A DNA stretch of 64,000 nt, taken from NCBI GenBank assembly GCA_002787775.1, contig PCUW01000048.1, positions 1 to 64,000 of the forward strand, in the 5' to 3' direction. The notes beneath the pieces were generated by a model. That model made no database searches. It was not told the DNA's origin and saw nothing but the letters and a program-made list of their open reading frames with translations. The position numbers were made by a program, and so were the translations under genes. Below are positions 30,399-40,166 of the stretch, one piece after another. Position 1 is the first letter of the stretch. Each line of letters opens with the position of its first letter. This DNA is from Bdellovibrionales bacterium CG12_big_fil_rev_8_21_14_0_65_38_15 (lineage in GTDB: Bacteria; Bdellovibrionota; Bacteriovoracia; Bacteriovoracales; Bacteriovoracaceae).

Positions 30399-31040
30399 TT
30401 AGATATCTAGAGGCAAAGAAACTGATAGCATTACTTGGTTATAATCAATCTCACTGTTACCAGAAAGAGTTGATTTAAGACCAGTTGATTGATCTTTGAA
30501 CTCATCAATAGTCATCATTCTATACTCAAGGTTTAAGCTAACGAATGGCAGACCTGTAAAACCAAGTCCAAGTCCATAACCACTGCCGTTATACTCGTCG
30601 CCAACTGAGGCTCCATTTTGGATTTCAATTGAAGTACTCATATAATATGCCGCCCATGCACGAAGCATGACTGGTAAATTATAACCAACAAAAAGACCGA
30701 ATGTATTTTGATCTGCATCTTGTTTGAATGTTGTTGTGCCAGATTTTGTTTCTAGCTCGGCCTCAGAGCCTTTGGTGTAATCAATACCAAACATAAGCCC
30801 TAGAGTTTGGTAGCCGACGCGAGCACCTAAAAATGTGGCATTTTGATCATATTCAGTTTTTACAGTTGCACTATTTTCACCTGAGCCGATGCTAAAACCA
30901 AGATAAGGTTCGATAAGAAAACCTGCTTGAGCACTAGAAGCAGATAGAATTAAGAAAAGACATAATATTTTCTTCATAGGTTCCTCCATGAGATGAGTTA
31001 GGCGCAATTCCATTGTCCCGCTTCCACTATGACATATCAA
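30399..31040 (-). CDS. outer-membrane beta-barrel protein
   Basis: signal peptide, alternating beta pattern, FLIEPYLGFSIGSGE; translation from internal MKKILCLFLILSASSAQA start is likely. Confidence 0.75.
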   Translation of the reverse strand: MICHSGSGTMELRLTHLMEEPMKKILCLFLILSASSAQAGFLIEPYLGFSIGSGENSATVKTEYDQNATFLGARVGYQTLGLMFGIDYTKGSEAELETKSGTTTFKQDADQNTFGLFVGYNLPVMLRAWAAYYMSTSIEIQNGASVGDEYNGSGYGLGLGFTGLPFVSLNLEYRMMTIDEFKDQSTGLKSTLSGNSEIDYNQVMLSVSLPLDI

Positions 31041-31088
31041 GTGAAAGCTTCAAGATAGGTTGGTAATATAGAAAGGGGTGTCTAGAAA

Positions 31089-31799
31089 TTAGACACAGAG
31101 ATCTTCTTTAATATGCATAATAACGGTTTGGTATTTGAATTGTAGTAGCAATTGTCTTGCTTTGATGTTGATAATTTCATCTTCTGTTAAAAGGTACTTT
31201 CTATCATTTGCGCTGATAAAGTCCCTTATCTTAGACATGACGATGGCAGCAGCAACCGAAATATTAAAAGATTCAGTAAATCCTACTGTTGGAATAATTG
31301 TACATTCATCAACAAGCTCAAGCGTTTCAGGTGATACACCTTTCTTTTCATTGCCAAAAACGAAGGCGCGAGGTTTTGATAAATCTAGTTGATCAAAAGG
31401 AATGGCATCTGAGCGTAGTGCTGTTGCGCAGATAGTGTAGCCTTTCTTTTTTAAATCACTATAGCACTCACTTGGGCCTTGATAAGTATCGATGGTAACC
31501 CATTTATCTGCACCGCTTGTAACTCTAGAGGATGATTTAAATTTTTGACTTGGAATATTGGCCAGCTTTGGAAAACCCAAGATTTCTGCTGATCTCATCA
31601 CGGCATTAATATTTCCCACATCATGAATATGTTCCATGACTGGAAGGCAGTGATTAGAGCGATGATATAAAACATGATTAAGTTTAGATAAGCGGGTTTC
31701 AGTTAGGAGAGGCTCAAGGCACTTAACAATAGTGGCAGGAGAGTACTGCTTACCATGCATCAGATAATTTCCATCACGTGTTAGGGCCAGTGCTGTCAT
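31089..31799 (-). CDS. trmH: TrmH/SpoU family tRNA 2'-O-methyltransferase
   Basis: HDVGNINAVMRSAEILGF, FVFGNEKKGVSPETL, ESFNISVAAAIVM; start at 31799 supported by AAGGAGACGTCA upstream (track start 31853). Confidence 0.85.
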   Translation of the reverse strand: MTALALTRDGNYLMHGKQYSPATIVKCLEPLLTETRLSKLNHVLYHRSNHCLPVMEHIHDVGNINAVMRSAEILGFPKLANIPSQKFKSSSRVTSGADKWVTIDTYQGPSECYSDLKKKGYTICATALRSDAIPFDQLDLSKPRAFVFGNEKKGVSPETLELVDECTIIPTVGFTESFNISVAAAIVMSKIRDFISANDRKYLLTEDEIINIKARQLLLQFKYQTVIMHIKEDLCV

Positions 31800-31845
31800 T
31801 GACGTCTCCTTTGAAAACCACGCATAATGCCAAAAACTTTGGATT

Positions 31846-32418
31846 TTGGCCATGCGAGAATTTAAATCAGAACTTATTCCTAAACCAAGAAGCTCTATAC
31901 TAGCGCCTGAAGGGAAGTTTGATCTGGAAATTGGCTGTGGTGCAGGGCTTCATCCAATTCAGTATGCAATCGCCCATCCAGATCGACATCTTATTGCTAT
32001 TGAGCGAACACTAGAAAAATTCTTAAAATTTGAAAAGCGTTGGAAATCCCACGAGTGTCCAAAAAATCTTGTGCCTATTCATGATGACGCCATTTCTTGG
32101 ATTACTCACAATGTAGCAAATGAACAACTGCAAAGAGTTTTTATTCTTTATCCAAACCCAGAACCAAAAAATAAAAATCAGCGTTGGGCGCATATGCCGT
32201 TTCTGTCTCACTTAGTTGATAAACTTGCCAAAGACGCTGAGCTAACACTTGCTTCAAATATTAAAAGTTATATTGATGAATGTGTTGAACTTTTTGCGGA
32301 CTATGGATTAAAGCTAAAGTCACTTTCAACACCAACGCTTCCTGGCCGTACGCATTTTGAGCGAAAGTATTTAAAAGATGGGCAAGATTGTTATAATTTA
32401 GTTTTTGTTAAAGTTTGA
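31846..32418 (+). CDS. TrmB-like tRNA (guanine-N7)-methyltransferase family, divergent
   Basis: LEIGCGAGLHPIQYAIAHPDRHLIAIE, FILYPNPEPKNKNQRWAHMPFL, GRTHFERKYLKDGQ; alternative ATG at 31852. Confidence 0.72.
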   Translation: MAMREFKSELIPKPRSSILAPEGKFDLEIGCGAGLHPIQYAIAHPDRHLIAIERTLEKFLKFEKRWKSHECPKNLVPIHDDAISWITHNVANEQLQRVFILYPNPEPKNKNQRWAHMPFLSHLVDKLAKDAELTLASNIKSYIDECVELFADYGLKLKSLSTPTLPGRTHFERKYLKDGQDCYNLVFVKV

Positions 32419-33014
32419 AAATGTTCTACTAACTGATTTGCTGTTTGTTGCCAGTCCAGCTTTATGCCTAAATCTTCAAGTGATGTATATGTTGTGGCAC
32501 TTAATCCGCATGGATTAAGTTCACCTAACAAAGAATGATCGATTGGGATGCGATTTAAATTAAACGCCAAGCCATGCCTGGTAACAAATCTTTTAAGTTC
32601 AATGCCAATCGATGCAAGTTTTTGTTCTTGATACCATAGGCCAAGTGGATTTCTTTTATAATTGAGATTGATATTTGGTTTAAGTGTTTCTTGAAATGTT
32701 TTGGCCAACATACACAGATGCTCATTTAAACCATAAGTCGATGTCAGCTTCATGACCGGGTAAAAAATAATTTGATTAGGAGCATGAAAAGTAAGTCCAC
32801 CACCGCGATTAATGGGTATGACTTTTACATTTTCGAAGTTTGACTCGAGACCTAAATTGGTATTTTGTCGATCGCCTCGACCCATTGTAAAAACCAGAGG
32901 ATGTGAACAAACCATTAATCTCGTTATTCCATCGCTTCTTGTTTTCTCACTCGCTTCATCAAGCCATTCTAAATAATCAACATAAGGCAATTCTTTGATG
33001 ATATTAATTTCCAC
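32391..33014 (-). CDS. lipB: lipoyl(octanoyl) transferase
   Basis: NRGGGLTFHAPNQIIFYPVM, SIGIELKRFVTRHGLAFNLN, GLSATTYTSLEDLG. Confidence 0.92.
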   Translation of the reverse strand: MEINIIKELPYVDYLEWLDEASEKTRSDGITRLMVCSHPLVFTMGRGDRQNTNLGLESNFENVKVIPINRGGGLTFHAPNQIIFYPVMKLTSTYGLNEHLCMLAKTFQETLKPNINLNYKRNPLGLWYQEQKLASIGIELKRFVTRHGLAFNLNRIPIDHSLLGELNPCGLSATTYTSLEDLGIKLDWQQTANQLVEHFQTLTKTKL

Positions 33015-33918
33015 GAGCTTCTAACCAGTCAAAATAATCAGCGGCCTTATAACTTGATCGAACCATCGCTCCAGAGGCAACAAAGTCGAATCCAAGTTCA
33101 TAGGCCATCTTTTTTAAATCTTCAAACTCGTCTGGCTTATAATATCGATCAACTTTTAGATGTCTTAGACTTGGCTGAAGGTATTGACCAAAGGTCACGA
33201 TATTAACCCCAACATTTCTTAGATCAAGACATGTCTGCTTGATCTCTTCAAGTGTTTCACCTAAGCCAACCATGATAGAGCTTTTTGTGGCGATATGAGG
33301 GTAGTTTTCTTTATAAAATTTAAGCGCATTGAGTGTTTGCTCATAACCAGCTCTTCGATCTCGAACGGGATGAGTTAATCTTTTTACCGTTTCAATATTT
33401 TGAGCAATCACAAAGGGATTGGCCTCTCCTATCTTTTTCATCGAGTTTGGCTTGGAATCAAAATCTGGAATAAGAACTTCAACTTTTGTGGTTGGATGAT
33501 TTTCGTGTACGGCTTTTATAATATTGGCGAAATGTTCGGCACCACCGTCGTCAAGGTCATCACGATCAACACTAGTAATGACGATATAACGCAGGGCCAT
33601 CATCGAAACCATTTCGACCGTATGTTTAATTTCATTTTGATCAATAAAGCCGGCCGGATTTCCCGTTTTAACATGACAAAATTTACACGCTCTCGTGCAG
33701 GTATCGCCGAGAATCATAACCGTTGCTGTTTGAGCGCTCCAGCACTCACCAATATTTGGACATTTGGCTTCTTGGCAAACGGTGGCCAGGCCTCTGGACT
33801 TAAGTTCAGATTGAAGCTTGGAAAAATTCCCACCCTTTGGCAGGGGAACTTTAAGCCATCTAGGTTTATTGGTAATTTCTTTTTTGTCAGTAATTGGCAT
33901 AGAGCAAGAATGACACAT
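33004..33918 (-). CDS. lipA: lipoyl synthase (radical SAM)
   Basis: CQEAKCPNIGECW and CTRACKFCHV cysteine motifs, TSVDRDDLDDGGAEHFA. Confidence 0.96.
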   Translation of the reverse strand: MCHSCSMPITDKKEITNKPRWLKVPLPKGGNFSKLQSELKSRGLATVCQEAKCPNIGECWSAQTATVMILGDTCTRACKFCHVKTGNPAGFIDQNEIKHTVEMVSMMALRYIVITSVDRDDLDDGGAEHFANIIKAVHENHPTTKVEVLIPDFDSKPNSMKKIGEANPFVIAQNIETVKRLTHPVRDRRAGYEQTLNALKFYKENYPHIATKSSIMVGLGETLEEIKQTCLDLRNVGVNIVTFGQYLQPSLRHLKVDRYYKPDEFEDLKKMAYELGFDFVASGAMVRSSYKAADYFDWLEARGN

Positions 33919-33995
33919 CTAATAAAGATTGTCTTGGGAAAGTATCTAAGACAAATGGTATTTCTTAGTCCAAACTACTTACAAAAGGAGTTATT

Positions 33996-34517
33996 ATGCG
34001 TTTAGCCTTAGCTATTTTAGTCTCAATTTTTTTGTCGGCCGTGAATGCCCAGGAGCCTGTTTTGACTTTAACACAACAGCGATCGCTTAAAATCCGAACT
34101 GTCTTTAATGATCTTAGAGCAACAAATACTGAAATTCTTGATAATTTCTATGCCCAAGATATTGTTTTTGAAGATCCTCTAGGCCAGATCAATGGTCTAA
34201 ATTCAATGAAAGAATATTACAAAGCGATGTATAAAAAAGTAATTGATATTCGCTTTGAATTTAAAGATGATGCCATTAATGGAGATCGCCATCTCTGTAC
34301 TTGGATTATGTATATGCGAGTCGATGGCCTTAACGGCGGAGAGGAAGTTGTCGTTCATGGCGTGAGCGAAATCGAATTTAATAGTGAAAGTACATTAGCA
34401 ATCTATCATAGAGATTATTTTGATATGGGAGAATTTGTTTACCAACATATCCCAGTTCTTGGATCCATTATTAAAATGGTTAGAAAACAACTCGAACATA
34501 AGCCTTCAGGGAATTAA
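33996..34517 (+). CDS. secreted NTF2/SnoaL-like protein
   Basis: signal peptide; LDNFYAQDIVFEDPLGQINGLNSMKEYYKAMYKKV. Confidence 0.75.
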   Translation: MRLALAILVSIFLSAVNAQEPVLTLTQQRSLKIRTVFNDLRATNTEILDNFYAQDIVFEDPLGQINGLNSMKEYYKAMYKKVIDIRFEFKDDAINGDRHLCTWIMYMRVDGLNGGEEVVVHGVSEIEFNSESTLAIYHRDYFDMGEFVYQHIPVLGSIIKMVRKQLEHKPSGN

Positions 34518-35678
34518 CCCGATTTTCTTATATTCACTTGCTATGATGGACTTTGTTTTTTCATGGCGAGTGATTTCACCGTGTGCATCACTTCCAAGAT
34601 CCTTAGAGATGAATTGATTGATGTCAGCTCCTTGAATGGGGCTGCCATGGATGCCGAATTTAATAGGTCCTTTTAATCCATCTGTGTCGACATTTTGATA
34701 GACGTTAGCGCTTCTTAAAACATTATCTGGTTTGTAGAGAGTTTTAGGTTGTTTTCTTGTCCAGACGTTTGGAGGCTTAATCTCTACATCATCAACAAAG
34801 GGTATAGAGTTATAGATATGTCTGTTTGTATTACCTGCAATTTGAGAGAGAACTTCGCCAACCGCTAGGTGAGCTTCTTTGACAGGATCAATGGTTAGCA
34901 TAAGATCAATTTTATCTTCAGGAAAAAGAGACTTTAGACCTTCTAGAAACTTAACACTTGATCGTGCTCCACTGCTATGTCCTTGTACGATAATCTTTGG
35001 AGAGATTCCTAAGTCTTTGGAGCTTTGTCTAAACTCTCTGTAGCACATAAGTGCTAAGTAGACTCCTCTAGGAAATATTTGTGATTGTATGGATGAATAA
35101 TTTCTAAGGTCTTGTGGATCCGCAAGGACTTCAGTTTCTTCTGAGGCAAAAGTCGTCCACCCAATATTGTTAGAGTCTGCACTCATCGCTATTTGATTTA
35201 ATGGCCCAGCTGAAAGTGCTGACCAGTTTTCATTTTGATGATAGGTTTCTTTTACGGCCTGTATCGCATGGTAATGCAAATTTTTTCCTAAATCACCATC
35301 ACCAACACAGCCCATAAACGTCTTCATTAAATCTGTAGTTTTTGGCGAGAATGATCCAGTTCCTTCAAAATTAATAACAAATGCTTTTTGATTCGGTTTC
35401 GCCTGACAGTGATTTAATTTATTACCAATTTCATGTCTATTCATTTGGGATGTATCACCAAGCCTCAGCTTTTGTTGTGTTGCTAAAGTTTTTAGTATGT
35501 CTTTAGCTGCTTGCTTAGTTAGGGGGCGAGGAATTTGTCCACAGTTCATTAACGGCGTTGAAGCAATAAAATTTTGCAGATTATCTAACGATTGATCATG
35601 ATTAAAGGAGATCTCACAGCTTTCAAAACTGTAGGTGTTAAATCCGAGTAAAAGAGTAAGGTAGAGAAGTTTTTTCAC
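34506..35678 (-). CDS. secreted protein, possible alpha/beta-hydrolase
   Basis: signal peptide; IVQGHSSGARSSVKFLEGL contains GxSxG (GHSSG) elbow; GTG start. Confidence 0.6.
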   Translation of the reverse strand: MKKLLYLTLLLGFNTYSFESCEISFNHDQSLDNLQNFIASTPLMNCGQIPRPLTKQAAKDILKTLATQQKLRLGDTSQMNRHEIGNKLNHCQAKPNQKAFVINFEGTGSFSPKTTDLMKTFMGCVGDGDLGKNLHYHAIQAVKETYHQNENWSALSAGPLNQIAMSADSNNIGWTTFASEETEVLADPQDLRNYSSIQSQIFPRGVYLALMCYREFRQSSKDLGISPKIIVQGHSSGARSSVKFLEGLKSLFPEDKIDLMLTIDPVKEAHLAVGEVLSQIAGNTNRHIYNSIPFVDDVEIKPPNVWTRKQPKTLYKPDNVLRSANVYQNVDTDGLKGPIKFGIHGSPIQGADINQFISKDLGSDAHGEITRHEKTKSIIASEYKKIGLIP

Positions 35679-35683
35679 AGGTT

Positions 35684-35704
35684 TTTATCGGTTAAACCGA
35701 TAAA
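35684..35704. promoter_or_regulatory. perfect palindrome TTTATCGGTT-A-AACCGATAAA between divergent secreted-protein genes
   Basis: 10-bp arms around single A; each arm contains a CCGATAA element facing its own gene. Confidence 0.55.
35685..35692 (-). promoter_or_regulatory. FliA-like -10 element ACCGATAA, 6 nt before GTG start (35678)
   Basis: minus strand ACCGATAA-AAACCT-GTG; half of a palindrome. Confidence 0.45.
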
Positions 35705-35717
35705 TCTGTGAGGTTTA

Positions 35718-37541
35718 ATGAATATTTCATATCTATTTCTATTACTTTTTAGTTTTTCGCTCCACGCTCAGGATCCCTATGAAGGTCTGAACGAGGGCTT
35801 TCGTCAATTTGGCGAAGTCATGCTTATTTCCGCAGGCGATGTCGATTCGCTGACATTAGCTCGAACTTCTCAAGTAGGACCCTGTCTTGATGGTAATGTC
35901 CCAAATGAGCCTCAAGCGATTGATTTAGGTTTAGTGCCTGAAGAAAATCCAGATAGTAAGTGGCGCTTCTCCGTTATGATGACAATGGGTGGCCCACGTG
36001 ATGGCCTTGCAAAAAATTACGCCCAAAAAGATGATCGTTACCGTGAGATGGGCGCAGTAGTCGATGGACTGATTTTAACAAATTATAATTCTTATGAAGA
36101 TACAATGAGTGCCGTTAAAGCTGCCTGTGATGGTAAGTCGGAGCACGATAAAATCGCCATGGCCTCAAACTTAGGCTCTAGGCTTTCTTCAATTTATGAT
36201 TATGACAGAATCGATAATGGCCCAAACGTTAATATGGTAGTGAGTTCTCAAAATCAATGGGATGCGCTTAGAAGTCGGGCCAATGGTGATATGCAGGCCA
36301 CTTCTGGAGTTTGTCGGGATGCCTCTTTGACTGTCTCTCAGTTTTTAATGGCCTGTGGATTTAAAAACAACCAAGTCTCTATCGAAGGTTATAGAACCGT
36401 CGGTGGTGGACACCAGGTGACATCAGTTCGAACAAGCGATGGGGAAGTTTATACTATTAATTGGAGTGAGCTTTATTCTTCCGATGAAACATCTAACGCT
36501 AATCCCGCACCTAATCCAAACCTGATTAATTCAGGTTTATACTATACTGTCTATGACCCCGAAACAGGTGAGGTACGTGAAACCCGTCGTACAGAGCTTG
36601 GAGAGGTTTTAAAAAGTGTTGCTGGCGGAACTCCTGATGATCCAAATTATCTACCTGGACTCATTAAGCTTGAGGCCGGATACGGTGTTATAACAGCGAA
36701 TGTTTTTAAAACGCAGACAGCTCGAGGAGATATTGCTCAGGGGATCGCTACTTATATAGAAAAAGATAATGTCTTTGGAATTTTAGATATTAGTGCTGGA
36801 GTTGCTTTTGCCCATAATGAAAGATCAATTGCAACATCACCGACGAGAGAGTCTGAGTTATCTCAAAATATAGTCTACGCGCAAATTGAAGGACGATTTA
36901 ACATTCCTGATATCACGTTGGTTGATAGAGAAAATCAAACATTGGCGCTAAGACCAAGTGCGGTTGTATCGACTGAAGGCTATTACTCAAGTTCCAGAGT
37001 TGATGATACAACACCTGAGGCTAATGGTGATATGTTCACACAAGCTACTGTCGGTTTAGACGCACTTTATAATAATGGTAGAGTGGGAGCCTTCGTTGGT
37101 GGTGAGATTGATTACACTATTCAATCAGGTCGCTATAATAACGAGCGAGGAACTCCTGGGGAGGATGGCTCTCAAGGCGGTATCCATGCTTTTGCCAATA
37201 GTTATAATGTGCACGGCGGGATCTCTTATGATGGAGAGCGTTTTACCACTGCCTTAACAGGAGAGTACACCATTGCCAGGTCAGGCTCGAGAAGTGCTAT
37301 TGGGACAACGATAATGGACCAAGAAACAAATTCTAGTTATTCAGCCGTTTACAGTGTCTATAATAGAAATTATGGTACTAGAGAAGATTTTATTATTTTA
37401 AGAGCAGAGCGAGACTTTGAGATTCAACGAATGGGTACTGTTAATATTGGTTTGGAATCAAGATTGCCAGTAGCTAACGACTTTAATCAAGCGACCGTTG
37501 GTCTTTCGCTTCGTTTTGTTCCATCGCGCTCTCGTCGCTAA
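35718..37541 (+). CDS. secreted transglutaminase-like domain fused to predicted outer-membrane beta-barrel
   Basis: signal peptide; SGVCRDASLTVSQFLMACGF (Cys), GGGHQVTSVRTSDGEVYTINW (His, Asn); C-terminal amphipathic strands ending ATVGLSLRFVPSRSRR. Confidence 0.6.
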   Translation: MNISYLFLLLFSFSLHAQDPYEGLNEGFRQFGEVMLISAGDVDSLTLARTSQVGPCLDGNVPNEPQAIDLGLVPEENPDSKWRFSVMMTMGGPRDGLAKNYAQKDDRYREMGAVVDGLILTNYNSYEDTMSAVKAACDGKSEHDKIAMASNLGSRLSSIYDYDRIDNGPNVNMVVSSQNQWDALRSRANGDMQATSGVCRDASLTVSQFLMACGFKNNQVSIEGYRTVGGGHQVTSVRTSDGEVYTINWSELYSSDETSNANPAPNPNLINSGLYYTVYDPETGEVRETRRTELGEVLKSVAGGTPDDPNYLPGLIKLEAGYGVITANVFKTQTARGDIAQGIATYIEKDNVFGILDISAGVAFAHNERSIATSPTRESELSQNIVYAQIEGRFNIPDITLVDRENQTLALRPSAVVSTEGYYSSSRVDDTTPEANGDMFTQATVGLDALYNNGRVGAFVGGEIDYTIQSGRYNNERGTPGEDGSQGGIHAFANSYNVHGGISYDGERFTTALTGEYTIARSGSRSAIGTTIMDQETNSSYSAVYSVYNRNYGTREDFIILRAERDFEIQRMGTVNIGLESRLPVANDFNQATVGLSLRFVPSRSRR

Positions 37542-37550
37542 AGGTTCACT

Positions 37551-38159
37551 ATGAAATTATCTCTTTTGGTTTTTGCCCTATTTTTGGTCAGCTCTTGTGC
37601 TAGTAAAAATATGAATCTTGTTGATGAGAACTTGTCTCCTTTAGAAGAGTTTTCAAAAGTGACAATGGTCGAGTCTAGTCCTTTGTCTTTTAAAATTAAT
37701 AATGTAACAGACAAGCGTACCATTAAAGATCGTGTCGGTATGGGGCGCACTGGTTTATCAAATAAAGTGACACCGATTATTGTTTCAACAGGAGTTGAGT
37801 TCTACGTTAAAACAAGTTTAGAGCAAGGATTAGTTGCACGTGAAGTTCAAGTCGACGAAAACTCTTTGAATAACTTGAATGTAGATATTCTTGAGTTATG
37901 GGTTGAAGAAAAGAAAGATGGAAAAATCGGTGAAGTTTCTGAGTGTAAGTTAAAATTCGCCTTTGACTTGCAGCTTGCCAACAATCTTAAAGCAAAGTGG
38001 AATGGAGTCATTGCTGTCAGTGCTGCTTCCAACGGCTCCATCCTTGATGCGACAGCTCTTAATCCTCGTATGATTTCTTCATGTATGAATGAGGCGCTTG
38101 AAAAGTTTGTTCAAGATAAAGATTTTCAAAGAATGTTCAGGTTGAAAATTAAAAAATAA
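37551..38159 (+). CDS. lipoprotein, YajG-like (tentative)
   Basis: lipobox FLVSSC; ITDKRTIKDRVGMGRTGL...APIIVSTGVEFYVKTSLEQGL-type pattern. Confidence 0.6.
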   Translation: MKLSLLVFALFLVSSCASKNMNLVDENLSPLEEFSKVTMVESSPLSFKINNVTDKRTIKDRVGMGRTGLSNKVTPIIVSTGVEFYVKTSLEQGLVAREVQVDENSLNNLNVDILELWVEEKKDGKIGEVSECKLKFAFDLQLANNLKAKWNGVIAVSAASNGSILDATALNPRMISSCMNEALEKFVQDKDFQRMFRLKIKK

Positions 38160-40056
38160 TATCTAAGAAATTATAGATATTCATGATGAAGGGGTTGTAG
38201 CGATTCTTCTTCACCATTTTTTCTTCACGTTCCCAATAATTCAAACTGACTGAGTTATAGACGTAGCCAAAACTATAGCTGGTTGGGTTGGGGCTTTTCC
38301 TATCGAATAGATTAGCCTCAGGATAGCGCTCGAATTTATCTTTAAAATCTAGCATATAGAGTTTAGCACTTTCTCTGACACTTGCCGCTTGCATGATAAA
38401 CTGTTCGCGTAGATAAGACTTCTTCTTATGCCTGAGGGCAAGTCTTGTGAGCCAGGCGTGCTTGATACGATCATTAGTAATTGTAATCATCGTTTTAAGC
38501 TCTTCAGTTTTGATACAGCTTGGGTCTGGCATTTCGCTTAAAGCAAACTCAAGCTTTTCGAGTTCTTGGCGCAGTAATTCAGGGTTTTTGGAAAGTTCTT
38601 TAACTGTATTTCGCTCGTGAATGCGATGAGTGCTACTAAACTCATCTTGCAGATTTGGAAACGAAAGAACCGAAATGAGTTGATTCTTTTTAAAGTGCTT
38701 CGTTTGAAAATCAATAATATTTTTCCAGCACGAAAGGTCTTCACCTAACAGTTTGAGTCCCGCTTTTGGGTCAAAACGATGCTTTTTGTTGGCAAGCAGA
38801 GCGACATTCCAGTCCATAAGCCAGTAGCCAACTTCATGGCCAGTGGTGAAGTTAAAATGTCCTTCTACGTTTTGCTCAGATAATCTTTTCATATCATCAG
38901 CGCGAGCAACTAAATAATCTGTAAGAAATAATGGAACGTCCATGTCCATTAAAATCCAGTAACTTGTTTCAGGATAATACCAAGTTGGACGAATATTTTT
39001 TTGCTCAAGGGTAAACTCGCGCATGCTTGAAAAGTCTTCATTGCCGTACATTGGAACTTCTTTATCCCAAAGACCATAGAACATTACGGTATGAGGAAGT
39101 ATTCCAACTTCTGGATGACTATATTGTGGCAGGAAGTTGAAGTTGCCATAAAAATCATCATTTTGATTGGTTGATACATGCACCTTGATCATTAATTTTT
39201 TATTCTTTTGATCGAGGGTTGCTCTTGCAGCTTCAATCCAGTCCAAAGCTGCTTCATAGTTAACAGATGTAAATTCGCTTGTGCCAGCTTCCATTGTTAG
39301 AAAATCAAAATCAACAGCATTCATTAACTCTTTAAGATTTTTCTTTAATAATTTTTCTGATCTTATACCGGTAACAGCTGAACTAAGTGGGATAAGCTTG
39401 AAGCTGTTTTGTTGTTGTAGGGCCGCTCCAATCGATACGCCAACGTTAATACCTAAGTCTTGTGCTAGTTTGAATGGAGCTTTTAATCTTCTCGAGATAT
39501 CTGACAGATCATCTCTTAAGAGATTTAAGTCCATCACATTTTGACCATTTCGCGCGAGCCAGCGAACTAATTCAAAAGCAATCTTAGGTTTCTCCATCAA
39601 AAAGCCATGAACCCATTCGTTTGAGTGGAGAGTATGTAAATGAAATCCACGATGAATAAATGAAGGGCTCCATTCATATTGAGAATTACATAATGCCAAA
39701 ACATTTTCTTTCGTCGGAGATAGTTGAATTCTTGGGTGGGGAAATAAAAAACCAAGCTCCTGCAGGCCTTGATAAAATGTTGATGACCATTCACTTGGCT
39801 TGGCATTGATTTGTATTTCAACTTTATCATTATGGCAGATTATTTTTCCTAAATTGCTCGCATTGGATTCATTGAAAGAGAAGTTGATAAAACTATTTTC
39901 AAACTTCGCCTTTGTTAGGATTCCATTAAGATCAATTTGAATGGCAGCTTCACTGGCAACACGTGGATTTACACCAAGAGGTACTTTTGAAAATACTGAT
40001 TGGAAGCTAAGTGAAAGAAAAAGGAATAAGAAATATTTTATTGAAAAGAGTTTCAA
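38149..40056 (-). CDS. secreted glycoside-hydrolase-like (TIM-barrel, DUF4838/GH67-like) protein
   Basis: signal peptide; TFYQGLQELGFLFPHPRIQLSPTKENV, SPSFIHRGFHLHTLH, NGQNVMDLNLL. Confidence 0.55.
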   Translation of the reverse strand: MKLFSIKYFLFLFLSLSFQSVFSKVPLGVNPRVASEAAIQIDLNGILTKAKFENSFINFSFNESNASNLGKIICHNDKVEIQINAKPSEWSSTFYQGLQELGFLFPHPRIQLSPTKENVLALCNSQYEWSPSFIHRGFHLHTLHSNEWVHGFLMEKPKIAFELVRWLARNGQNVMDLNLLRDDLSDISRRLKAPFKLAQDLGINVGVSIGAALQQQNSFKLIPLSSAVTGIRSEKLLKKNLKELMNAVDFDFLTMEAGTSEFTSVNYEAALDWIEAARATLDQKNKKLMIKVHVSTNQNDDFYGNFNFLPQYSHPEVGILPHTVMFYGLWDKEVPMYGNEDFSSMREFTLEQKNIRPTWYYPETSYWILMDMDVPLFLTDYLVARADDMKRLSEQNVEGHFNFTTGHEVGYWLMDWNVALLANKKHRFDPKAGLKLLGEDLSCWKNIIDFQTKHFKKNQLISVLSFPNLQDEFSSTHRIHERNTVKELSKNPELLRQELEKLEFALSEMPDPSCIKTEELKTMITITNDRIKHAWLTRLALRHKKKSYLREQFIMQAASVRESAKLYMLDFKDKFERYPEANLFDRKSPNPTSYSFGYVYNSVSLNYWEREEKMVKKNRYNPFIMNIYNFLDIIF

Positions 40057-40121
40057 GCTTTCACCTACTTCCGTGTGGTTAGAAGGAAAATAGTATCGAA
40101 ACTTGTGCGTAAAAACAACAA

Positions 40122-40142
40122 CGCCTCACTTAAAGTGAGGCG
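40122..40142 (-). terminator. rho-independent terminator
   Basis: CGCCTCACT-TAA-AGTGAGGCG just downstream of the 40167 gene. Confidence 0.65.
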
Positions 40143-40166
40143 AGGCGTTAACTTATTAATTATCTA

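Noticed and set aside
35684-35704. Palindrome considered as a terminator or CRISPR-like repeat
   Set aside because: Single copy, lies between divergent starts, no T-tract; better explained as opposed promoter elements/operator.
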